From assembly GCF_027887165.1 (NCBI RefSeq), contig NC_077228.1, forward strand, positions 105,624,260 to 105,688,259: a DNA stretch of 64,000 bases. The letters are read 5' to 3'. A program made the position numbers and the translations under genes. The stretch comes from Monodelphis domestica. Its lineage: Eukaryota > Chordata > Mammalia > Didelphimorphia > Didelphidae. Below are positions 23,753-35,200 of the stretch, piece after piece (the first letter of the stretch is position 1; every line of letters starts with the position of its first letter). The notes under the pieces were generated by a model, which did not search any database, had not been told where the DNA came from, and saw only the letters and a list, made by a program, of their open reading frames with translations.

Positions 23753-24230
23753 CAGTGATGGGAAACCTATAGCAAATGTACCAAAAAGGGTACACAGAAC
23801 CCTTGGTACTTGGTAGTTCTTGATACTACACACATATAGTTGCCAGCCAGTTAGTTACTAGAAAGCCAGAGGGACCTGGGGTGGAGCTGTTCCCCTCCCC
23901 TTTCTCCATGCACATGAGGACATTCCTCACTTCACCCAGCCCTCGATCCAGCAACTAAATGGGAGTGCTTTCTCTCTCCCCTGTCTAAGGTGTTGGAGGA
24001 GGTGTGAGTCTATGGTGAAGGTGATTCCTGTGGTGGAATTAGAAAGGAGCTATGTTTGAGGTGGGACTTAGCTCAGTGTGGCACTACCCCTCTTCACACA
24101 CCCCTCTCATCACCTGCCCCTCTGTCCAGCGGTCCATCTGGGGTAAGGTGAGTGCAGGTGGTGATGGGAAGGCAGGGAGGTGGGTTGGGGGTGAGGCCCA
24201 GCACTTCATCTCTAAGTTTCACCAACACTG
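23753..24230. mobile_element. Non-autonomous hAT DNA transposon with TIRs and 8-bp duplication
   Basis: Begins CAGTGATGGGAAACCT and ends AGTTTCACCAACACTG, an imperfect terminal inverted repeat. Flanks atatagac (23745-23752) and atacagac (24231-24238) form an 8-bp target duplication with one change, as expected for hAT. No transposase frame is present. Confidence 0.85.
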
Positions 24231-24772
24231 ATACAGACTCTTATCTCTTAGTAGATGCCTAGTCAATAATATTTGTTGACTTCAGTAGACAGAAGATAGG
24301 TAGCAATCCTGGCATGTGTCAAACAGAGGTTACTCAATTATTCTATTTTATCTATTATTTTTTGGTCTACTTGTTTCTTCCTTTGAAGCCTTTTATAAGT
24401 TAAGACATTCATGAAATTAAAGGGCAAGAACCAGTTTTGCAGACCCTTCTTAATCTCTGACCCTTATTTCTCCCTCCCAAGTCACTAATCTCAAATCATA
24501 AACATTTTTTGGTTTCACATTTCTGGCAAAATAGCACTTAGATGGGTTTGGGCCAATTCTAGCTAAAGTTAGGGGATTTTAACCAATGGAGAGCATAGTT
24601 CAGCATTTTTTTTTCAAGCTCTTCTTCCAGTAAATAAGAAGCTTCTCCAACTGCCTCTTTAGACATCTTGAACTAGATGTCCCATAAATATCTTTAAATA
24701 GTCTAAAAGGGCACTTACCTTACTCCTCCCCAAGCTCTCCTCTCTTTTTAGCTTTTTTAATGCTACCTAGGG

Positions 24773-25207
24773 CAGTGATGGCAGACCTTTTAGAGATAGA
24801 GTGCCAAGCCCTGCTCCCATCCCACACCCAGAGACCACCTGCCTCCCCCACAGAGTGTTAAGTGTGCCCTGCCCCTTTTACCCCACACAGGGTGGGGAGA
24901 AAGCACTCCCATTGGATTGCTAGGCAGAGGAGTGGGTGAAGTGAGGAATGTCCTCAGCCATTGTAGAGAGGGGAGGGGAGTGGCCCAAACACTTATGAGT
25001 TGCCCACCTGACCCCCTGTATACTCCCATTGGGCTGCTGGGCAGAGGGGCAGGGGATGTGAAAAAATGTCATCAGGTTTGGTGAAGAGAGGGAAAGGGAG
25101 GAGCTCCTCTGGAGTCCCTCTGCCTTTCTAGTAATGAACTCTGGGGTTGGGAAGGGCAGCCTCTTTGTGCCATCTTTGGCACCTGTGCCATAGGTTTGCC
25201 ATCACTG
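24773..25207. mobile_element. Non-autonomous hAT DNA transposon, related to the one at 23753
   Basis: Begins CAGTGATGGCAGACCTTT and ends ATAGGTTTGCCATCACTG, so the terminal inverted repeat is clear. Flanks acctaggg (24765-24772) and gcctaggg (25208-25215) are the 8-bp target duplication. Inner text ('ggacattcctc' / 'ggaatgtcctc') shows it is the same family as the neighbour, in the opposite orientation. Confidence 0.9.
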
Positions 25208-25289
25208 GCCTAGGGCACCACCGGCCTCCCACTCATCCTTATCATCCTTCACTCTACACTCTTATCTTTCCCTCTGCCTTTATTCAGAA

Positions 25290-25900
25290 TGTTGCCAAGT
25301 CCAGTCAATTCTGCCTTCACAATATATCAGCATAATGGCTCCCCTGTCTTACACAACCAGTACCTGTTGCAGTCCATCATCACTTTATGCTTAAACTATT
25401 ACCATAAACTGTTTTCCCAGCCTCAAGCTTCTGATTACTCCTGCCCACCCTCTACTCAAATTTATCTTACTATAGTGCAGGTCTGACCACGTTACTGCCT
25501 CTATTCAAGAAAATCAAGTAGTTCCATTATCATCTCCAAGCTCAAATAGAAAATCCTGTTTGGCTTTAAAATTTTTTTGTAACCTGGCTCCTTCCCTTCT
25601 AAGCATTTCCTTATGCCTTCTTGTCCTCCAAATTCAAACCAGTGGCTTCTTTGCCTCACATATAAAAACCCTGATCATTTTCACTAGCTGTTCCATGCCT
25701 GGGATTTCCCCCTTCAACTAGTCACAACTAAAATCTCACCCTCTTCAAAAAGCTTTTTCCAATTCCCCTTAATGTTGGTGCCTTTGATCTAAGATTATTT
25801 CCAATTTATCCTTTTTATCCTTGTTTGCCCATAGTTGTTTACATGTTGTCTTCCGCATTAGAACTTGAGCTTTTTGAAATCAAGGACTTTTTTTTAGCTT
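25290..25900 (+). mobile_element. L2 LINE 3' relic
   Basis: Contains 'ggtctgaccacgttactgc', 'ctgttccatgcctgggatt' and 'agttgtttacatgttgtct', all L2-like landmarks in the plus sense. Confidence 0.7.
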
Positions 25901-26699
25901 AATGCCTGTCAACTTGACCTGATAGGCCATAGGAGGGAACCTATGAGATCTTGTAACATTTCAGTGGCACAGCTTGGGTATATGCTAGATTTACAAGTCA
26001 TAGGGACAAACATTTTATACATGTGGTTTTGTTTTGTTTTAGTATATTTTAAGAAACCTTCCTATGTTCTTACCCACTTCCTAAAGGTCAAGATTTGTCA
26101 GTCTTGAGTCACCTTAATCACCCAATTCTTTCTCTGTTTCTCCTTGACTGCTCAGCTCCATTGGGTAATATTACAAAATAATGTTCAACCGTAGATGGTC
26201 TTTAAATGTTCAGGATCTAATGTATTTCTACTCCATTCAGCTACCACCACTTCCCCTTCACAGCCAATCTTGTTGAAATGCTGTATCTGATGCCTCTACT
26301 TCCTAACTAGCAACTCAATCCCTTGCAATCTAGCATCCATCACTATCAAAAGCTTCTTCTTGACTTCTGGAGCCTTTAACACAAGTAACAAATGCCATTA
26401 CAGAATACCACACTGCTGAATCCTAGTTCTTTTGTCTTTCTTCAGGAAAATGAAGTTAACAGAGGTTACCATTTGTTTTCTTCTCATCCTCTCTAATCCC
26501 TCCTTTATGCACCTGCTAGAAGTTATCTTCCTTATTCTTAAATCTGATTATAGGATAATAGATTTGAACTGGAAAGGACACTTTAGGTTATCTAGTTCAG
26601 TCTCATTACAGATGAGGAAACTATGGTTAAGGGATTTGCCTACAATCAATATTATAAGAGTTGAGATTTAAACTTAGCAGTGTTTCCATTGTCATACTG

Positions 26700-27115
26700 T
26701 TCTTGTCACATCTGTAATCTCTTCAGTACCTCCCTGTTTTCTATTATGAATAAGGTTCATTGCCCTTAGCCTACCATCTCAGGCCCTCTATCATCTAGTA
26801 CTTCCAAACTGGACTACTCACTATGCCCTATATATTATTTCCCATGCTTCCTTTCCTTTCACTGCCTTTGTTCCAGCTCTTTCCAATCCCCATATTGCCT
26901 TCTGGGTTTGTTTCTATTCATCTTTTAAAAAGCCAAACTCAAATGCCACTTTCAGGAAGATATTCTGATGTACAGCTTTCCCTCCTACTCCCCGATTGCT
27001 AGTGAAATGTTTTCTCCTTGAATACTACTTTGCTCATACTTCTCTTATGCATTTAAGTATTTTGTATTAGTGTAGTACATCTCTCTAAGAGATTAAGCTT
27101 ATTGAGAGCAGGGCT
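26700..27115 (+). mobile_element. L2 LINE 3' relic
   Basis: 'cttcagtacctccctgttt', 'tcaaatgccactttcaggaa', 'attgagagcagggctcatgt' follow the L2 3' plan. Confidence 0.68.
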
Positions 27116-28079
27116 CATGTCTTATCTAAATCACCTGACTCTAGCAGAACCAGATTAAAATGCAGGTCCTGATTTTAATGTTTTATTTAAAAAACATAAA
27201 GAAATGTGTGCTTTTCTAAAGCAATATGCAAGCTGCAGGGATCCTTATTTAAGAGTTACAGGCTTCCATTTCTATTTAGTTTAACACCACCACTCTATAT
27301 TCAATAAGTTTGGTTGAATTTAATTGAAACTTGAGCCTCTGGTCACCTCTTTAGTTGTTATTGGGAGGTTCCAACACTACCCAGGCTGGGGACCAGGAAG
27401 TGGCTTTCTGATCCTGGGAGTCCAGGTTCCTGGGTTAGGTATCTAGGTATCTAAGCAGCTGGGTATTCAAATCAGCTGAAAGGTTAAGAGGTCAAAGGAT
27501 ATCCAACTAAATAAAATATTACAAGTATGCCAGTTCACTTTTGCACTCACTGGGGTACTGAAAAGACCTTCTTATCCACTTAAACAAAGTTTAAGAGTTT
27601 GAAGATACTTACTATAGTTCCTATGTTCTTATTGAAAGGAAGCAGTTTTTAAAAGTGACCACAGCAATACTGATATCCAGATCTCTACTTCCAGAGGTAA
27701 ATTATACAGACTCCTTGTTCTCTTTTTTATTGTGGCCTGTTTTTGGCCAAATTAGTTTGTTGCATCACTACCTGGTTTTAGAATAAGGAAAAGAGGCAAA
27801 TCTCAACTTTACTAATTAGGCTTTCTAATCAAAGTTCTGCTAAGGAAAGAGGTCAAAGGTGAGTCAAAGCAAAGAGTTTTCATGTTATCCCAGGCTTCTG
27901 ACTATCCACATTTTTCTTACATAGAAAAATGGAGATGTTTCTACTTCATTAAAAACCTGATGTTTAGAGCTAGATAGGGTCAGAACACTTTAGGTCCAGT
28001 CCTAGATCAGCTGATCTCAGTCAGGGGCTTAGTTTCCTTGGGTTTTGTATTTTATACCGGAGAGATAAGAATAGTTTTC

Positions 28080-29155
28080 ACATTTTAAAATAAAGTTTTA
28101 TTGCATTAAAAATGGAAAAAATCATTCTTACCTCACCAGAAAGAAGTTCAGAATGGGTTTTGTTTGGGGGCTAATGTGCTGCCCCTTGAACTAAACTCTT
28201 CAAATCCCCTTCAGATAAAACATTTTGTGATTCTGTCACCTGAAAGGAATTGGCTTGTTTCCACAGGAACATATCCATAAGCCCTGAAGCACGTTCAACT
28301 ACTGCTGTACTATCTGGTCAACAGATATTGTTTTAGCTTTCCAAAAAGGCACAGGAAGGCGTGGAATGACTTCTTTATTAGATAACCCTAGACAAGAAGA
28401 TTTTAACGGCCCTAAACTCCCCCTAAAATACCATATGTCCTCTTTATATCATCATAGTCTTTGCACTGAAATACACAGCAATGATAGCAGGGCTCCCTTT
28501 TAAAGCTTAGTATTAAATATTAAATATTTTTCTTTCACTTTAATTTTACATTACTCTGCTGGGAGGATACGGTAGGGAGAGGGAGGAATTAAAACAAGTT
28601 AGATGAAGCCTGGACACATTTCATGATTAACCGGGCTTGGTAAAATTGGGTGGCTTTGTTCCTACTGCTGTATATGCAGATCCAGGCCCTGGAAAGTTGG
28701 GACCAATTTATGGTTGTTTTCAAAAGTGTGCTATGAAAAGAGTGGACAGTTCTAAACCAGCTTACAAAGTAGGAATGAGGGACCATTTTCTTCCAGAAAT
28801 AGAATTTCTGAAGAGACCCAGTTCTTTAGTTATTTCCAAAATGATTGGAGAAAGGAGGGTAGAAGATGGAATCTCAAGATGAGTTTCAAAATACTGTCCA
28901 TATGAGGCGATTGTGGTTGCTGTTCTGAGGGGGGGAGAGGAATGACTAGGCAAGCCATCCCCTCTAGTCCTAGCTATGGAAATTAAGAGTTGACAGCCCA
29001 TAAGGTGTAAGAGTGGGCTGAGGCTCGGTTGGTATGGAATTTTACTAAGGTTTCTTCCAGAAACAGACAACTCAAGTCTTCCTTTCGCTTCGGCAAAGAA
29101 ATAGTTTTTAAAAAGCACTTGGGAAGCTCCTCCTCCATCCCTGTAGTGGGTGGGC
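28080..29155 (-). other. ADIPOR1: ADIPOR1 3' UTR
   Basis: About 1.07 kb from the stop codon to the poly(A) signal. It contains no recognisable repeat, in contrast to the DNA on either side, which fits a retained UTR. The exact cleavage site is inferred. Confidence 0.8.
28097..28102 (-). promoter_or_regulatory. ADIPOR1: ADIPOR1 polyadenylation signal AATAAA
   Basis: Minus-strand AATAAA in 'atgcaataaaactttatt', the first canonical signal placed so that the 3' UTR is about 1.07 kb. Confidence 0.75.
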
Positions 29156-29284
29156 TCAGAGAAGGGAGTCATCAGTGCAGCCGCCTTCAAGGCCATAACG
29201 GAATTCCTGAAGGTTAGAGACGCCATAAAAGTGGACAAAGGCTGCTGCCACCACCAGGACATGGAAGATCTGATGTGACTGGAA
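29156..29284 (-). CDS. ADIPOR1: ADIPOR1 coding exon 7 with stop
   Basis: Residues 334-375, FQSHQIFHVLVVAAAF... to ...EGGCTDDSLL, then TGA. Carries TM7 and zinc ligands His337 and His341. Acceptor ttttctgcag. An open frame of 166 codons overlapping this exon in another frame is a shadow. Confidence 0.98.
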   Translation of the reverse strand, partial: FQSHQIFHVLVVAAAFVHFYGVSNLQEFRYGLEGGCTDDSLL

Positions 29285-32200
29285 CTGCAGAAAATAGAGA
29301 GATACTATTAGTTAAAGGCACAGACAGTTTAGATGTAAAAATTTATTTTTGACCAAAAGACTGATTACCTTCTTTATCTCTTAAGACCCTTTACTTAGCG
29401 TTAGTAGGGGTCAGTCACTTCTCATGTCAATGATTAGAGCAATCAGTCCTTACCCATATATCAAATTTGCCAGGAAAGAAGCGTTCGGGGATTCGGGCAG
29501 CATACAGCCCAGCTCCAGTGATGTACATCACAGCCATGAGAAAGAACCACCCCATCTGGCCCACTGTTGTGGCCTTGACAAAGCCTTCTGCAATAGTGAA
29601 GTGCATGGTGGGCACAACCCCACTCAAACCAAGTCCCAAGAACACACCTAAGGGAAGAAGGAAACAGATACAATACTATGTACCATTTAACCAATAAAAT
29701 CTCTATTTTTGTGCAGATTTTCACTAGGTATATTACAGGAGAAATCTAAAAATGTCAATAGCAGCAGATTATATGTACTGGGTGCTAAATTTTACACACA
29801 GACACACACACAATGGTTTTCAAGGACTTCCAAGGACACACATTCTTTATTTTCTCCAGAGAAGTATTTTAGTTTCACTGTTCTGTTCAGAAACTTAGGA
29901 ATGTAAATATTAGATGTTTTTCCCAAAGTCACTCTCCAATTATTAAATATGGCACCTAGATTTCCCGGCTTTGGCCTACTTTAGTTACCAGTGGGTTATT
30001 TGGCTGCAAAATCCAGGACAGAAAAAGGCCATGTTTGATTGTTTTCAATTACTACAGAGAGGAGGAACTTTAATGGTTATGATATCCTGGATGGTTACAT
30101 ATCTTCAAATAAAGGATAATAGCTTTAAGATACGTATAGGACAGCAGTAAAGAGGGGAGTTAATACACAAAAGTTATTTAAGAAAACTAATCATACAGAA
30201 TTGCCATTGTAACTTTTGGTAATGACAAGACACAAAGGTATTTAGCTGTGGGGCTACCACTTCAGTTACCAATGTTTGCTTTCATACCTTTCTGTTCATG
30301 GAACTCAAGATTATACAGTCAAGCTTTCTAACATGCTGTGATGCAGCTCTGGATACATTAAATTTTAACCTTTTAGTCTTCTGAGATGGTTCTTTCCTTA
30401 CTACTTTAAATGAGAATGTTTAAGAAGCCACATATATCCTTCTAAGCTGCTTTACAAGCTCCCCATGATCAACAGAACAATACCCAAGTAACCTAATCGA
30501 TTTTTAAATATATTTTTTCACCAATTACACATAATAACAAATTTACACACATTTTCCCAAGTTACACTATTGAATTTATCTCATGTCCTCCCTTCTCTTG
30601 CCCTTTCTGGTGCTGGCAGGCAATTCTATCTGATTTATACATATATTATCATACAAAACATATTTCCATATTGTTCAGTTTTGTAAGTGATAATCTTATA
30701 AAACCAAAATCCCAAAACATACCCAAATAAACAAGTGAAAAATCATCTGCTTTCATCTGCATTTTGACTCTAGCAGTTCTTTCTCTGGAGGTGGATAGCA
30801 TTTTGTGTCTTAAGTCCTTCAGAATTGTTTTGGATCATTGTATTGCTGATAAAAGCTAAGTCTAGCATAGTTGATCATTCTACAATATTGCTATTGTTCT
30901 GTGAATAGCCTAATCTAAAAGCAAGAGGTAGTTAGGTGGCTCAGTGAATATAGCATTGAGCCTAGAGCCAGGAAGACTTGAGCTAAATCCAGCCTCAGAC
31001 ACATAATAGTTGTATGACCCTGAACAAGTCATTTAACCTATTTGCCTTACCCTGGAGAAGGAAATGGCAAACCATTCTAGTATCCTTGCCCAGAATAATG
31101 CATGGACAGTATGGTCCACAGGGTCATGAAGAGTTAGACATGAAAGAACTAGCAGTCAGAATGACATTATAAATGGGAGAAATGCAAATCTCTCTTTTGC
31201 TATGTGACATTAAATTTCCTATTTCCAGACTTCCACAAAAAAGCCATTTCTGGTCTTCCCAATCTTATATAATATACCCCAAATGCCTAAAATTCTAAAA
31301 AGAACAATTCTACCTTTGACGGAAAAGGTCTTAAGGACTCCAAAACTGACTTGCTTTGCCTTGAGTGATGGTCATATGTTACCAGATTTTAAAGGCATAC
31401 TAAATTTTGCCTTGAAAATTCATTATAGTTCAGAAGTTCTGAAAGTAGATTCAGGGCTCACCTGGGATTCCAAGTCTAAGATAGGAGGACCTAACACTAA
31501 AGCTCCAGAGGTCCAAATGAACCCCTAATAAGGCCCATGTTGGCAAATCTATAGCATGGATGCCAGAGGGGACTCCTTCTCACCCCCTCTCCATGCAAAT
31601 GAGGATATTCCTCCCTTCACCTGCCCCTCCCTTCTGGGGTAAGGGGGTACACCTCACATGTGGCTTGAGGGTTGTAGTTTGTGCACTCAGTCTCTAAGGT
31701 CTCGTAAAAGGTTTGCTTTCACTGCTCCAAGGCAACCCTCTGCTCTCCTGGGTTTAGATTTGCCTCACCTGCTCTTGTTTGCCGGTGTTTGGGTGTGGCA
31801 AACCGGTCCCACTGGGCTACAATGATGGCAGAGATGCCCAGGACACAGACAATGGAGAGGTAGATGAGCCGTGGCTGTGGAGAGCAGTAGAACGAGTAAT
31901 AGAGCCAGGGGACAAAGCTCCCCATGATCAGTAGAGCAATCCCTGAATAATCCAATCTAAACACAAATCAGAAAGACAAGAGAAATCAAATGGGAGAAAT
32001 CTGAGCGTCTCTTTTGCCAGGTGAACTGTTGTAGTTCCTGTCTGTTTCCAGATTTCTTCTACAGCTTATTACTCTTTGGGCTGGTCTCAGCCTTTTTCTA
32101 GTCTTACACAATTGACTCTATCCTCTGAAATCCAAAAGGTACAATGTTTCTACTTCAGACTGAAAAGGTTTGGGACTATAAAACTTAGTTTCTTTCTCTT

Positions 32201-35200
32201 AGACCTTTCTTTTTTTAAACCCTTACCTTCTGTCCTGGAATCAATACTATGTATTAGTTCCAAGGCAGAAGAGTAGTAAGGGCTAGGCAATTGGGGTCAA
32301 GTGACTTGCCCAGGATCACACAGCTAGGAAGTGTCTGAGGTCACATTTGAATCCAGGACCTCCCGTCTCTAGGCCTGGCTTTCGATCCAGTAAGCTACCC
32401 AGCTGCCCCTACCCTTAGTCTTTAACTATATTTTTTATTTATCCAGAGGATGCTTCAAATTTATGGGCTTTGGCCAAAACCCAGTCAGATTTGAGCACAT
32501 TTTCACCAGTCCTCTGGAAACAATTCCTAACTTATATAGGTCTTTAGCCCTAAAACAAATAAATAAATAAATAAATCTCAATCAAGAGTAGAAAGAGTTG
32601 TTATGGAACTGACAGACATATGGGGCTTCTAGAGCTGTATGGGTGGCAGAGATAAACTTAGAAGGAGCACTGACAGATGGAAACACAGAAATGACCACAC
32701 CCTGCTCAGGGATCAGATCAATAGAAGGTTAAGTTATCACTAGGTACAAGGTCAGGGAAAACTGCTTGAGTGACATAGGGATGGATCATACCCTCTGACT
32801 TTGCAGGCAGAAAACTCCATAAAAAGCACCACTTGTTGACAGCCACAAAAAGTTTTTGTGATGAGTCAGAGAAAAAAGTGTCATCACTCTACCACCCTTA
32901 GTAAAATTTTCTAGCAACAAGGAAGAATTTGTGTTGTTCATAAAATAGGCAGAGAAACTCAAGGGCCTCGAAAAATGGACTTTTGACTCACTTGGAAAAT
33001 GTCCGAGAGACTTTTTCTGAATGACAATAGACGGTGTGAAAGAGCCAGGAGAAGCTGAGGCAGAGCACAGCACCCAGAAAAAACATCCCAAAAACCACTT
33101 TCTCCTGCAGAGGGGCCATGAAGTACATATTTGGTCTGAGCATGGTCAAGATTCCCAAAAAGAGAAACAGCACAAAACCTGTGGGAAGAACAACCAATGA
33201 ATGAAAGCATGGGTCTCGCTGGTATGGAGCATGTTCTATCGACATCTAACTCTTAAAAAGAAAAGGTTTGAAAGACAGTGATCTAAGGGTCTGAAGGGGG
33301 ATCTGCCACCTAAATTTTCAAGGAAGAATTATGTTAATACTCTTGGGGAAAGGGCACTATTTCAAATGGAGTAACTCTGCCTAAATATTTTATTTTAAAA
33401 CAAGGTGATAAAGAATTAGAAGAAAGGTTATACGCCTCAACATTCTGTATCCTCCAGAGGCCATTTGGTCAAAACTGTTGGGTTTTGCTGAGAGTATCAC
33501 CAACCATCTTTATCATCCAGGCTCTAAACCTAGGTGTCATCCTCATTCTCTCTCACCACCCACATCCAATCTGTTAGTTTTGTCAAGTCTCCTTTACATC
33601 TCTTGTTACATACTCCCCTTTCTATTCTCTGACATTCTAATCACCTCACACTCAGTCAGTACTGCAAAAGTCTTCTGGTTGTTCTGCCTCACTCAGCCAT
33701 AAAAGTGATCTTCCTAAAACACAGTCCTGACCATTTCACCTCCCTCTCTTAATTCAATAAACTCCAGTGGCTACCCCTTTACCTCCAGGATCAAATGCAA
33801 AATCTTCTCTTTGGCTTTGAAAATCCTTTATAATCTGGCCCCTTTCTTACTTCCCCTGTCTTTTCCTATCCATCTTGTGATCTAATGACACTGGCCTCCT
33901 TATTGTCCCTTGCACCTCTCAATTCTGAGTTTTTACATGATTATCCTCTATGCCTGGAATTCTCTCCTTCCTTGTTCTAACTCCTAGCTTCCTTCTAGTC
34001 TCAGCTAAAATTCTACCTTCTACAAGATGGAAGGATTTCCTGAACCCTCAGACCTCCAAATTATTATGTCTATATCTAGTTTGTATATAGTTGTTAGCAG
34101 GTTGTTTCCCCTATTAGACTGGGAGCTCTTTGTGGGCAGGGACGTACTTGGTAAATGTTTATGGCCTTAACCAGTCTGTAAAATGAGATTCAGACTACAT
34201 AGTGTCTATGGGCCCTTCAGCTCTAAAGATACTGTATATTATGAGAAGAGAAGTTGAACTGTCATACTTTCTACCCTCTAACATTACCACTTACCAAGCA
34301 GATGGGTCCAAATATTGCCAGTCTCAGTGTGGATCCGAAAGATGCTCTTAAAACAGGCACGAAAGGAAGGCATGGGTGGTCTGTGACCATGTAGAAGGTA
34401 GTCATTATCCTTGAGCCAGTCAGGGAGCACATCATATGGAATGACCCGCCAGCGTCCTTCCCATACCTAAAATACATAGACTTCTAGGCAAGCTCCTGTG
34501 GACTGATGCCCCTCTGTGGGCAGGATTCAGAGTGAAGCTGTCAGAGTCCTGACCCACATTTTGGCCAAGTCTCTTTTGTTATTTAAAAACAAATAAATAC
34601 ATTTTCTCTCTCTGAATTTCCATGCTTTGTCACATGCTAATTCGGATATGCTGCAAGGAGCTCTTAGTGGGAATAGTTTGTATCTTTTTAAAAGTATCCT
34701 TTGCACCAGGCCCAGGAAGCAGCTGAATAACTTGGTGACTGATCTGGCTCCTGTTTTACTTCCATTATTTAAGAAGAAGAAAAAAAAAGAGAAAAAAGCA
34801 CCCTTTTAACTCCAAGAACACACACATACAAACAGAATCACTGTGATCTATCACATGCTTAGAAATGGGCTGAGCTCTTAGCCCGGCTGCCCCACGGATT
34901 ACCCCCAACTTCATGACAGGTACTATTAAGTCAGCACCTTATATACAAACTCCTCCATCTTCTCCATGGCATGGTGGGCTTGTAGAGGCAATGTCAGTAC
35001 CCTCACCTCTTCCTCTTCTTCTTGGGGTACTGGACATGTTTGTTCTTCTTCAACCTGCAGTATGGAAAACACAGGGTTCATCTATCAATCACTTTTTCCC
35101 CTTTGGTTATTTTAAAACAAAATATTTCTTTGTATGCCCATGGTTTGTTACATATTGAATATATTTGATATATTTAGTTTGTTACTGGTATATTACAAGA

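Larger units (their letters stand above)
21761..28079. other. Intergenic region between KLHL12 promoter and ADIPOR1 3' end
   Basis: No gene is seen. It holds L2 relics, MIR-like SINEs (for example 23340-23575 and 26550-26690), a tRNA-derived SINE at 22269 and two hAT elements. 27120-28079 shows nothing I can name. Confidence 0.75.

Noticed and set aside
28762-29262. A 166-codon minus-strand frame
   Set aside because: It is ADIPOR1 exon 7 read one base off and continued into the 3' UTR.
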